In this document: piece after piece, positions 40,101-53,727 of the stretch
Numbering within the stretch: position 1 is the stretch's first letter
How the letters are laid out: the number at the start of each line of letters is the position of its first letter
DNA from: Clusia tigrina
Lineage: Eukaryota > Arthropoda > Insecta > Diptera > Clusiidae
DNA: 64,000 bases
Direction of reading: 5' to 3'
NCBI GenBank assembly: GCA_920105625.2
Contig: OV050030.1
Location: 139,032,291 to 139,096,290, forward strand
Program-made: the position numbers and the translations under genes
The notes under the pieces: generated by a model
What the model was told of the DNA's origin: nothing
The model's database searches: none
The model's input: the letters and a program-made list of their open reading frames with translations, nothing else

Positions 40101-42095
40101 AATCATGGTTGATTAAACTGAATATTGAAAGATAAATGAGTCAAGAATGATAAAATCAGTCATGAATGATAAAATGAATCAATAATGATAACAATTAACC
40201 ATAAATGATAGACTCAATCATGAATGATAAAATAAATCTTGAATGGTAAAATGATTAATGAATGAAAAAATTAACAATGAATGATAAACGGAATCATGAA
40301 TGATGAAATTTATCATAAATGATAAAAATGAATCATGAATGATAAAAATTAATCATGAATGATAAAATGGAATCGTGAATGGTAAGAAATATGAATGGGA
40401 ATATGATTCATGAATAATAAAAATTAAGCTCGAATATTAAAATGAATCATGAATGGAATGCTGCATCATGAGTGGTAAAATGAATCGTGAAAGTTAAAAT
40501 GAATCATGAACTTTAAATCAATCGTGAATGATAAAATGAATCATGAATGATAATATGAATAATGAATGGTAAAATCAATCGTGAATGATATGAATCATGA
40601 TTGGTAAAATAAATCACGAATGATAAAAATGAATCCTGAATGAAAAATATTAATCATGAAGCATAAAAATGAATCATGAATGTGAAATTGAATCATGAAT
40701 GTGAAATTGAATCATGAATAGTAAATGGAATCTTGAATGTTAAAACTAATCGTGAATGATAATATAAATCGTGAATGATAATACAAATCATGGACGGTAA
40801 ATTAAAATATGAATGTTAAATCGAATCATAAATGATAATATGAATCATGAATGGTAAAATCAATCATGAACGTTAAATCAGTCGTGTATGATAAAATGAG
40901 TCATGAATGATAATATGAATAATGAATGGTAAAATGAATCGAATGGTAAAATGAATCGTGAATGATATGAATCATGATTGGTAAAATAAATCACGAATGA
41001 TAAAAATGAATCCTGTATGATAAATATTAATCATGAATGATAAAATGAATGGTCAATGGTAAAATGAATCATGAATGATAAAAATGAATCTCGAATGGTA
41101 AAATTAATGAACGATAAAACTAATCATGAATGATAAAAAGAATAATGACTGATAATATGAATCATGACTGATAATATGAATCATGACTGATAATATGAAT
41201 TATGAATATTAAAATGATTCATGAATGTTAAATGGAATCATAAATGAATCATGAATGCCAAAATGAATCATGATTTTTAAAGCTATCGTGAATGATAGGA
41301 TGAATCATGAATGATAAAAAGAATCATGAATCAAAAAATGTATCATTAGTGATCAAATGAATCATGAATGATAAAAATGAATGGTAAAATGAATCATGGA
41401 TTATAAAAATGAATCATGAATGGTAAAGTAAGTCGCGAATGATAATATGAATCATGAATGATAAAAATAATTATGAAAGAAGAAATGAATAATGAATGAT
41501 AAAATGAATCATGAATGATAAAATTAATAATTAATGATAAAATGAATCCTTAATGATAAAAATTAACCTTGAATGATAGAATCAATCATGAATGATAAAA
41601 GTGAATCATGAATGGAAAAATGAATCACGAATGATAATATGAATCGTGAATGATAATAAGAATCATAATTGATTCATGAATAATAAAAACTAATCAGAAT
41701 GGGTAAGATGTAGAATGAGTGGCATAATTAATCGTGAATAAGAAAATGAAACATGAATGGTGAAATGAATCATGACTGACAAAATAAAAGTGAATTGTGA
41801 AAGGCAAAATGTATCATGAAAGTTAAATCAATCGTAAATGATAAAATGAATCATGAATGATAATATGAATCATGAGTGGTAAAATGAATAGAATGATAAA
41901 AACAATCGTGAATGATATAAATCATGAATGATAAAAATCCTGAAGGAAAAAATAAATCATGAATGATAGAATGAGTCATAAATGTAAACTGAATCCAGAA
42001 TGGTAAATCAATCGTGAATGATAAAACGAATCCTGAATGATAAATATTAATCAAGAATGATAAAATGAATCATGATTGAAAAAAAGCATCATGAA
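37147..42095 (+). repeat. HOR unit, L2 type with a conversion patch and deletions (4949 bp)
   Basis: This is a long unit in which 37593-37650 carries sequence belonging to the unit start (see findings). A 368-bp deletion near 38212 removes part of module A. About 150 bp is missing near 39700, where gcaagatgaatcatgaatg jumps to the cattactgatagc region. The B marker is near 39999 and the C module starts near 41851. Confidence 0.82.
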
Positions 42096-44800
42096 TGATA
42101 ATGTAAATCACGAAGTTTAAAATTGAATAATGAATGTTAAAATGAACCGTGGATGATAAAATTTAATAATGAATGTGAAAATGAACCGTGGATGATAAAA
42201 ATGAATCATGAATGGTAAAATGAATCATGAACGTTAAATCAATAGTGAATGATAAAATGAATCATGTATGATATGAATCATGAATGGTTAAATGAATCGA
42301 ATGATGAAAACAATCATGCATGACATGAGTAATGTATGTAAAAAGAATCACGAATGATAAAACTGATTCCTGATTGGAAAAATTAATCATGAATGATAGA
42401 TTGAAACATGAATGTAAAATGAATCATGAATCGTAAATGAATTGTGAATGATAAAAATGAATCCTGAATGATAAATATTAATCATGAATGATAAAATAAT
42501 TTATCAATGAAAAAAAGTATCATGAATGATAATGTGAATCACGAAATTTAATATTTAATAATAAATGTTAAAATGAATCGTGGATGATAAAAATGAATCA
42601 TGAATGGTAAAATGAATCGTGAATGATAATTCCAATCATGACTCATAAAAAGACTCATAAATGATAAAATGAATGATAAAATTTAACCATGAATGATAGA
42701 ATCATGAATGATAACATGAATCTTGAATCATAAGAATCATGAATGGTAAAATGTTTCATGAATAATAAAAATTAATCATGAATCATGAATGGAAAGATGC
42801 ATCGTGAGTGGCAAAATGTATCGTGAAAGGTAAAATGAATCATGAACATTAAATCGATCGTGAATGATAAAATGAATCATCAATGAAAAAAAGTATCATG
42901 AATGATAATGTGAATCACGAAGTTTAAAATTTAATAATAAATGTTTAAATGAATCGTGGATGATAAAAATGAATCATGAATGGTAAAATCAATCGTGAAT
43001 TAGAATATGAATCATGAATGATGAAACAATCATGAGAGATAAAAAGAATAATGAATGATAAAATAAATCATGAATGATTAAATTAATCATTAATCAAAAA
43101 ATGAATCATTAAGGATAAAAATGAATCATGCATGGTAAAATGAATCATGAATAATAAAAATTAATCATGAATGTTAAGATGAAGCATGAAAGATAGAATG
43201 AATCATGAATGATAAAATGAATAATGAATGTTAAAATGAATCATGGTTGATAAAACTGAATAATGAAAGATAAAATGAATCATGAATGATAAAATGAATC
43301 ATGAATGATAAAATGAATCATTAATGATAACAACTAACCATAAATGATAGACTCCATCATGAATGATAAAATAAATCTTGAATGGTAAAATGATTGATGA
43401 ATGATAAAAATGAACAATGAATGATAAACGGAATCATGAATAATCAAAATTAATCGTAAATGATAAAAATGAATCATGAATGATAAAAATGAATAATGAA
43501 TGATAAAAATTACTCATGAATGATAAAAGTGAATCGGGAATGATAATGTGAATTTTGAATGATAATAAGAATCATGAATAGTAATATGATTCCTGAATAA
43601 TAAAAATTAATCATGAATGGAAGAGCATGGCATAATGAAACGTGAATGGTAAAATGAATCATGAATGATAGAATAAAGCATTAATTTATAAAATGAATCA
43701 TGAATGGTAAAATGAATCATTAATGGTAACAATTAACCATAACTGATAGACTCACGCATGAATGATAAAATAAATCTTGAATGGTAAAATGATTAATGAA
43801 TGAAAAAATTAACAATGAATGATAAACGGAATCATGAATGATGAAAATTAACCATAAATGATAAAAATGAATCATGAATGATAAAAATTAATCATGAATG
43901 ATAAAATGGAATCGTGAATGATAGTAAGAAATATGAATGGTAACATGATTCATGAATAATAAAAATTTAGCACGAATATTAAAATGAATCATGAATGGAT
44001 AGATGCATAATGAGTGGTGAAATGAATCGTGAAAGTTAAAATGAATCATGAACTTTAAATCAATCGTGTATGATAAAATGAATCATATAAATAATGAATG
44101 ATAAAATGAATCGAATGGTAAAATCAATCGTGAATGATATGAATCATGATTGGTAAAATAAAACACGAATGATAAAAATGAATCCTGAATGAAAAATATT
44201 AATCATGAATCATAAAAGTGAATCATGAATGTGAAAATGAATCATGATTGGTAAATGGAATCTTGAATGTTAAAACTAATCTTGAATGATAATATAAATC
44301 GTGAATGATAATACAAAACATGGACGGTAATTTAAAATATGAATGTTAAATCGAATAATAAATGATAATATGAATCATGAATGGTAAAATGAATCATGAA
44401 CGTTAAATCAATAGTGAATGAAAAAATGAATCATGAATGATATGAATCATGAATGGTTAAATGAATCGAATGATGAAAACAATCATGCATAACATGAGTC
44501 ATGTAAGTAAAAATAATCACGAATGATAAAAATGATTCCTGATTGGAAAATTTAATCATGAATGATAATATGAATCATGAGTGGTAAAATGAATAGAATG
44601 ATAAAAACAATCGTGAATGATATAAATCATGAATGATAAAAATCCTGAAGGAAAAAATAAATCATGAATGATAGAATGAGTCATAAATGTAAACTGAATC
44701 CAGAATGGTAAATCAATCGTGAATGATAAAATGAATCCTGAATGATAAATATTAATCAAGAATGATAAAATGAATCATGACTGAAAAAAAGCATCATGAA
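42096..44800 (+). repeat. HOR unit, S type (2705 bp)
   Basis: This is the first short unit. Module A runs as in L units to module B, but near 44560 gaaaatttaatcatgaatg is followed directly by the C-module sequence gataatatgaatcatgagtg. About 2.7 kb of the L unit is thereby removed. It carries private variants aattccaatcatg (near 42630), atgagtaatgtatg (near 42327) and cattaaggataaaa (near 43108), which link it to units at 59403 and 62102 rather than to its neighbours. Confidence 0.85.
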
Positions 44801-44930
44801 TGATAATGTAAATCACGAAGTTTAAAATTGAATAATGAATGTTAAAATGAACCGTGGATGATAAAATTTAATAATGAATGTGAAAATGAACCGCGGATGA
44901 TAAAAATGAATCATGAATGGTAAAATGAAT

Positions 44931-45488
44931 CATGAACGTTAAATCAATAGTGAATAATAAAATGAATCATGTATGATATGAATCATGAATGGTTAAATGA
45001 ATCGAATGATGAAAACAATCATGCATGACATGAGTCATGTATGTAAAAAGAATCACGAATGATAAAACTGATTCCTGATTGGAAAAATTAATCATGAATG
45101 ATAGATTGAATCATGAATGTAAAATGAATCATGAATCGTAAATGAATTGTGAATGATAAAAATGAATCCTGAATGATAAATATTAATCATGAATGATAAA
45201 ATAATTTATCATGAACGTTAAATCAATAGTGAATGATAAAATGAATCATGTATGATATGAATCATGAATGGTTAAATGAATCGAATGATGAAAACAATCA
45301 TGCATGGCATGAGTCATATATGTAAAAAGAATCACGAATGATAAAACTGATTCCTGATTGGAAAAATTAATCATGAATGGTAGATTGAATCATGAATGTA
45401 AAATGAATCATGAATCGTAAATGAATTGTGAATGATAAAAATGAATCCTGAATGATAAATATTAATCATGAATGATAAAATAATTTAT
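44931..45488 (+). repeat. 279-bp tandem duplication in module A (L2 unit)
   Basis: The sequence from catgaacgttaaatc is repeated with a period of 279 bp (44931 and 45210). The join reads ataatttatcatgaacgtta, where other units have ataatttatcaatgaaaaaa. The two copies differ slightly (gtgaataataaaatg against gtgaatgataaaatg). Confidence 0.85.
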
Positions 45489-48400
45489 CAATGAAAAAAA
45501 GTATCATGAATGATAATGTGAATCACGAAATTTAATATTTAATAATAAATGTTAAAATGAATCGTGGATGATAAAAATGAATCATGAATGGTAAAATGAA
45601 TCGTGAATGATAATTGCAATCATGACTCATAAAAAGACTCATAAATGATAAAATGAATGATAAAATTTAACCATGAATGATAGAATCATGAATGATAACA
45701 TGAATCTTGAATCATAAGAATCATGAATGGTAAAATGTTTCATGAATAATAAAAATTAATCATGAATCATGAATGGAAAGATGCATCGTGAGTGGCAAAA
45801 TGTATCGTGAAAGGTAAAATGAATCATGAACATTAAATCGTTCGTGAATGATAAAATGAATCATCAATGAAAAACAGTATCATGAATGATAATGTGAATC
45901 ACGAAGTTTAAAATTTAATAATAAATGTTTAAATGAATCGTGGATGATAAAAATGAATCATGAATGATTAAATTAATCATTAATGAAAAAATGAATCATT
46001 AATGATAAAAATGAATCATTCATGGTAAAATGAATCATGAATAATAAAAATTAATCATGAATGTTAAGATGAAGCATGAAAGATAGAATGAATCATGAAT
46101 GATAAAATTAATAATGAATGTTAAAATGAATCATGGTTGATAAAACTGAATAATGAAAGTCAAAATGAATCATCAATGATAAAATGAATCATGAATGATA
46201 AAATGAATCATTAATGATAACAATAACCATAAATGATAGACTCCATCATGAATGATAAAATAAATCTTGAATGGTAAAATGATTGATGAATGATAAAAAT
46301 GAACAATGAATGATAAACGGAATCATGAATAATCAAAATTAATCGTAAATGATAAAAATGAATCATGAATGATAAAAATGAATAATGAATGATAAAAATT
46401 ACTCATGAATGATAAAAGTGAATCGGGAATGATAATGTGAATTTTGAATGATATAAAGATTCATGAATAGTAATATGATTCCTGAATAATAAAAATTAAT
46501 CATGAATGGAAGAGCATGGCATAATGAAACGTGAATGGTAAAATGAATCATGAATGATAGAATAAATCATTAATTTATAAAATGAATCATGATTGGTAAA
46601 ATGAATCATTAATGGTAACAATTAACCATAACTGATAGACTCACGCATGAATGATGAAATAAATCTTGAATGGTAAAATGATTAATGAATGAAAAAATTA
46701 ACAATGAATGATAAACGGAATCATGAATGATGAAAATTAACCATAAATGATAAAAATGAATCATGAATGATAAAAATTAATCATGAATGATAAAATGGAA
46801 TCGTGAATGATAGTAAGAAATATGAATGGTAATATGATTCATGAATAATAAAAATTTAGCACGAATATTAAAATGAATCATAATGAGTGGTGAAATGAAT
46901 CGTGAAAGTTAAAATGAATCATGAACTTTAATCAATCGTGTATGATAAAATGAATCATATAAATAATGAATGGTAAAATGAATCGAATGGTAAAATCAAT
47001 CGTGAATGATATGAATCATGATTGGTAAAAATAAAACACGAATGATAAAAATGAATCCTGAATGAAAAATATTAATCATGAATCATAAAAGTGAATCATG
47101 AATGTGAAAATGAATCATGATTGGTAAATGGAATCTTGAATGTTAAAACTAATCTTGAATGATAATATAAATCGTGAATGATAATACAAAACATGGACGG
47201 TAAATTAAAATATGAATGTTAAATCGAATAATAAATGATAATATGAATCATGAATGGTAAAATGAATCATGAACGTTAAATCAATAGTGAATGAAAAAAT
47301 GAATCATGAATGATATGAATCATGAATGGTTAAATGAATCGAATGATGAAAACAATCATGCATAACATGAGTCATGTAAGTAAAAATAATCACGAATGAT
47401 AAAAATGATTCCTGATTGGAAAATTTAATCATGAATGATAATATGAATCATGAATCTAAAATGAATCATGAATGGTAAATGAATTGTGAATGATAAAAAT
47501 TAATCCTGAATGACAAATATTAATAAAGAATGATAAAATAATTCATCAATGAAAAAAAGTATCATGAATGATAATGTTAATCACGAAGTTTAAAATTTAA
47601 TAATAAATGTTTAAATGAATCGTGGATGATAAAAATGAATCATGAATGGTAAAATCAATCGTGAATTAGAATATGAATCATGAATGATAAGAAGAATCAT
47701 GAGAGATAAAAAGAAAATTGAATGATAAAATAAATCATGAATGATAAAATTAATCATTAATGAAAAAATGAATCATTAATGATACAAATGAATCATGCAT
47801 GGTAAAATGAATCATGAATAATAAAAATTAATCGTGAATAGCAAGATGAATCATGAAAGATAGAATGAATCATGAATGATAAAATTAATAATGAATGTTA
47901 AAATTAATCATGGTTGATAAAACTGAATAATGAAAGATAAAATGAATCATGAATGATAAAATGGATCATGAATGATAAAATGAATCATTACTGATAGCAA
48001 CTAACCATAAATGATAGACTCAATCATGAATGATAAAATAAATCTTGAATGGTAAAATGAATGATAAAAATGAACAATGAATGATAAACGGAATCATGAA
48101 TGATCAAAATTAATCGTAAATGATAAAAATGAATCATGAATAATAAAAATTAATCATGAATGATAAGAGTGCATCGTGAATGATAATATGAATCGTGAAT
48201 GACAATAAGAATCATGAATGGTAATATGATTCCTGAATAATAAAAATTTATCATGAATGGAAGCGCATGAGAGGCAAAGTGAAACGTGAATGGTAAAATG
48301 AATCATGAATGATAGAATAAATCATTAATTTATAAAATGAATCATGAATAGTAAAATGAATCATGGTTGATTAAACTGAATAATGAAAGATAAATGAGTC

Positions 48401-49446
48401 AAGAATGATAAAATCAGTCATGAATGATAAAATGAATCAATAATGATAACAATTAACCATAAATGATAGACTCAATCATGAATGATAAAATAAATCTTGA
48501 ATCACAAAATGATTAATGAATGAAAAAATTAACAATGAATGATAAACGGAATCATGAATGATGAAATTTATCATAAATGATAAAAATGAATCATGAATGA
48601 TAAAAATTAATCATGAATGATAAAATGGAATCGTGAATGGTAAGAAATATGAATGGGAATATGATTCATGAATAATAAAAATTAAGCTCGAATATTAAAA
48701 TGAATCATGAATGGAATGCTGCATCATGAGTGGTAAAATGAATCGTGAAAGTTAAAATGAATCATGAACTTTAAATCAATCGTGAATGATAAAATGAATC
48801 ATGAATGATAATATGAGTAATGAATGGTAAAATCAATCGTGAATGATATGAATCATGATTGGTAAAATAAATCACGAATGATAAAAATGAATCCTGAATG
48901 AAAAATATTAATCATGAAGCATAAAAATGAATCATGAATGTGAAATTGAATCATGAATGTGAAATTGAATCATGAATAGTAAATGGAATCTTGAATGTTA
49001 AAACTAATCGTGAATGATAATATAAATCGTGAATGATAATAGAAATCATGGACGGTAAATTAAAATATGAATGTTAAATCGAATCATAAATGATAATATG
49101 AATCATGAATGGTAAAATCAATCATGAACGTTAAATCAGTCGTGTATGATAAAATGAGTCATGAATGATAATATGAATAATGAATGGTAAAATGAATCGA
49201 ATGGTAAAATGAATCGTGAATGATATGAATCATGATTGGTAAAATAAATCACGAATGATAAAAATGAATCCTGTATGATAAATATTAATCATGAATGATA
49301 AAATGAATGGTCAATGGTAAAATGAATCATGAATGATAAAAATGAATCTCGAATGGTAAAATTAATGAACGATAAAACTAATCATGAATGATAAAAAGAA
49401 TAATGACTGATAATATGAATCATGACTGATAATATGAATCATGACT

Positions 49447-50786
49447 GATAATATGAATTATGAATATTAAAATGATTCATGAATGTTAAATGGAATCATA
49501 AATGAATCATGAATGCCAAAATGAATCATGATTTTTAAAGCTATCGTGAATGATAGGATGAATCATGAATGATAAAAAGAATCATGAATCAAAAAATGTA
49601 TCATTAGTGATCAAATGAATCATGAATGATAATAATGAATGGTAAAATGAATCATGGATTATAAAAATGAATCATGAATGGTAAAGTGAGTCGCGAATGA
49701 TAATATGAATCATGAATGATAAAAAGAATTATGAAAGAAGAAATGAATAATGAATGATAAAATGAATCATGAATGATAAAATTAATAATTAATGACAAAA
49801 TGAATCCTTAATGATAAAAATTAACCTTGAATGATAGAATCAATCATGAATGATAAAAGTGAATCATGAATGGAAAAATGAATCACGAATGATAATATGA
49901 ATCGTGAATGATAATAAGAATCATAATTGATTCATGAATAATAAAAACTAATCAGAATGGGTAAGATGTAGAATGAGTGGCATAATTAATCGTGAATAAG
50001 AAAATGAAACATGAATGGTGAAATGAATCATGACTGACAAAATAAAAGTGAATTGTGAAAGGCAAAATGTATCATGAAAGTTAAATCAATCGTAAATGAT
50101 AAAATGAACCATGAATGATAATATGAATTATGAATATTAAAATGATTCATGAATGTTAAATGGAATCATAAATGAATCATGAATGCCAAATTGAATCATG
50201 TTTTTTAAAGCTATCGTGAATGATAGGATGAATCATGAATGATAAAAATAATCATGAATCAAAAAATGTATCATTAGTGATCAAATGAATCATGAATGAT
50301 AAAAATGAATGGTAAAATGAATCATGGATTATAAAAATGAATCATGAATGGTAAAGTGAGTCGCGAATGATAATATGAATCATGAATGATAAAAAGAATC
50401 ATGAAAGAAGAAATGAATAATGAATGATAAAATGAATCATAAATGATAAAATTAATAATTAATGATAAAATGAATCCTTAATGATAAAAATTAACCGTGA
50501 ATGATAGAATCAATCATGAATGATAAAAGTGAATCATGAATGGAAAAATGAATCACGAATGATAATATGAATCGTGAATGATAATAAGAATCATAATTGA
50601 TTCATGAATAATAAAAACTAATCAGAATGGGTAAGATGTAGAATGAGTGGCATAATAATTCGTGAATAAGAAAATGAAACATGAATGGTGAAATGAATCA
50701 TGACTGACAAAATAAAAGTGAATTGTGAAAGGCAAAATGTATCATGAAAGTTAAATCAATCGTAAATGATAAAATGAATCATGAAT
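49447..50786 (+). repeat. 670-bp tandem duplication upstream of module C
   Basis: The stretch starting gataatatgaattatgaat is repeated at 49447 and 50117. The join, near 50110, reads aaaatgaaccatgaatgataatatgaattatg split across the boundary. The copies differ at a few bases, such as catgatttttaaag against catgttttttaaag. No other unit in the window carries it. Confidence 0.83.
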
Positions 50787-51023
50787 GATAATATGAATCA
50801 TGAGTGGTAAAATGAATAGAATGATAAAAACAATCGTGAATGATATAAATCATGAATGATAAAAATCCTGAAGGAAAAAATAAATCATGAATGATAGAAT
50901 GAGTCATAAATGTAAACTGAATCCAGAATGGTAAATCAATCGTGAATGATAAAATGAATCCTGAATGATAAATATTAATCAAGAATGATAAAATGAATCA
51001 TGACTGAAAAAAAGCATCATGAA

Positions 51024-53727
51024 TGATAATGTAAATCACGAAGTTTAAAATTGAATAATGAATGTTAAAATGAACCGTGGATGATAAAATTTAATAATGA
51101 ATGTGAAAATGAACCGCGGATGATAAAAATGAATCATGAATGGTAAAATGAATCATGAACGTTAAATCAATAGTGAATGATAAAATGAATCATGTATGAT
51201 ATGAATCATGAATGGTTAAATGAATCGAATGATGAAAACAATCATGCATGACATGAGTCATGTATGTAAAAAGAATCACGAATGATAAAACTGATTCCTG
51301 ATTGGAAAAATTAATCATGAATGATAGATTGAATCATGAATGTAAAATGAATCATGAATCGTAAATGAATTGTGAATGATAAAAATGAATCCTGAATGAT
51401 AAATATTAATCATGAATGATAAAATAATTTATCAATGAAAAAAAGTATCATGAATGATAATGTGAATCACGAAATTTAATATTTAATAATAAGTGTTAAA
51501 ATGAATCGTGGATGATAAAAATGAATCATGAATGGTAAAATGAATCGTGAATGATAATTGCAATCATGACGCATAAAAAGACTCATAAATGATAAAATGA
51601 ATGATAAAATTTAACCATGAATGATAGAATCATGAATGATAACATGAATCTTGAATCATAAGAATCATGAATGGTAAAATGTTTCATGAATAATAAAAAT
51701 TAATCATGAATCATGAATGGAAAGATGCATCGTGAGTGGCAAAATGTATCGTGAAAGGTAAAATGAATCATGAACATTAAATCGTTCGTGAATGATAAAA
51801 TGAATCATCAATGAAAAACAGTATCATGAATGATAATGTGAATCACGAAGTTTAAAATTTAATAATAAATGTTTAAATGAATCGTGGATGATAAAAATGA
51901 ATCATGAATGGTAAAATCAATCGTGAATTAGAATATGAATCATGAATGATAAAAGAATCATGAGAGATAAAAAGAACAATGAATGATAAAATAAATCATG
52001 AATGATTAAATTAATCATTAATGAAAAAATGAATCATTAATGATAAAAATGAATCATGCATGGTAAAATGAATAATGAATAATAAAAAATAATCATGAAT
52101 GTTAAGATGAAGCATGAAAGATAGAATGAATCATGAATGATAAAATTAATAATGAATGTTAAAATGAATCATGGTTGATAAAACTGAATAATGAAAGACA
52201 AAATGAATCATGAATGATAAAATGAATCATGAATGATAAAATGAATCATTAATGATAACAACTAACCATAAATGATAGACTCCATCATGAATGATAAAAT
52301 AAATCTTGAATGGTAAAATGATTGATGAATGATAAAAATGAACAGTGAATGATAAACGGAATCATGAATAATCAAAATTAATCGTAAATGATAAAAATGA
52401 ATCATGAATGATAAAAATGAATAATGAATGATAAAAATTACTCATGAATGATAAAAGTGAATCGGGAATGATAATGTGAATTTTGAATGATATAAAGATT
52501 CATGAATAGTAATATGATTCCTGAATAATAAAAATTAATCATGAATGGAAGAGCATGGCATAATGAAACGTGAATGGTAAAATGAATCATGAATGATAGA
52601 ATAAATCATTAATTTATAAAATGAATCATGAATGGTAAAATGAATCATTAATGGTAACAATTAACCATAACTGATAGACTCACGCATGAATGATGAAATA
52701 AATCTTGAATGGTAAATTGATTAATGAATGAAAAAATTAACAATGAATGATAAACGGAATCATGAATTATGAAAATTAACCATAAATGATAAAAATGAAT
52801 CATGAATGATAAAAATTAATCATGAATGATAAAATGGAATCGTGAATGATAGTAAGAAATGTGAATGGTAATATGATTCATGAATAATAAAAATTTAGCA
52901 CGAATATTAAAATGAATCATGAATGGATAGATGCATAATGAGTGGTGAAATGAATCGTGAAAGTTAAAATGAATCATGAACTTTAATCAATCGTGTATGA
53001 TAAAATGAATCATATAAATAATGAATGGTAAAATGAATCGAATGGTAAAATCAATCGTGAATGATATGAATCATGATTGGTAAAATGAAACACGAATGAT
53101 AAAAATGAATCCTGAATGAAAAATATTAATCATGAATCATAAAAGTGAATCATGAATGTGAAAATGAATCATGATTGGTAAATGGAATCTTGAATGTTAA
53201 AACTAATCTTGAATGATAATATAAATCGTGAATGATAATACAAAACATGGACGGTAAATTAAAATAGGAATGTTAAATCGAATAATAAATGATAATATGA
53301 ATCATGAATGGTAAAATGAATCATGAACGTTAAATCAATAGTGAATGAAAAAATGAATCATGAATGATATGAATCATGAATGGTTAAATGAATCGAATGA
53401 TGAAAACAATCATGCATAACATGAGTCATGTAAGTAAAAATAATCACGAATGATAAAAATGATTCCTGATTGGAAAATTTAATCATGAATGATAATATGA
53501 ATCATGAGTGGTAAAATGAATAGAATGATAAAAACAATCGTGAATGATATAAATCATGAATGATAAAAATCCTGAAGGAAAAAATAAATCATGAATGATA
53601 GAATGAGTCATAAATGTAAACTGAATCCAGAATGGTAAATCAATCGTGAATGATAAAATGAATCCTGAATGATAAATATTAATCAAGAATGATAAAATGA
53701 ATCATGACTGAAAAAAAGCATCATGAA
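51024..53727 (+). repeat. HOR unit, S type (2704 bp)
   Basis: This short unit has the standard S junction near 53490. It shares the variant gatataaagattcatgaat (near 52488) with the L2 unit at 44801, so the two are sequence relatives although their lengths differ. Confidence 0.85.

Larger units (their letters stand above)
44801..51023 (+). repeat. HOR unit, expanded L2 type (6223 bp)
   Basis: This is a long unit enlarged by a 279-bp tandem duplication (44931-45488) and a 670-bp one (49447-50786). It is reduced by about 100 bp near 45955. The B marker is near 48257. At 47437-47455 it carries gataatatgaatcatgaa, where other L2 units have gatagattgaatcatgaa. This matches the junction sequence of S units. 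Confidence 0.83.
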
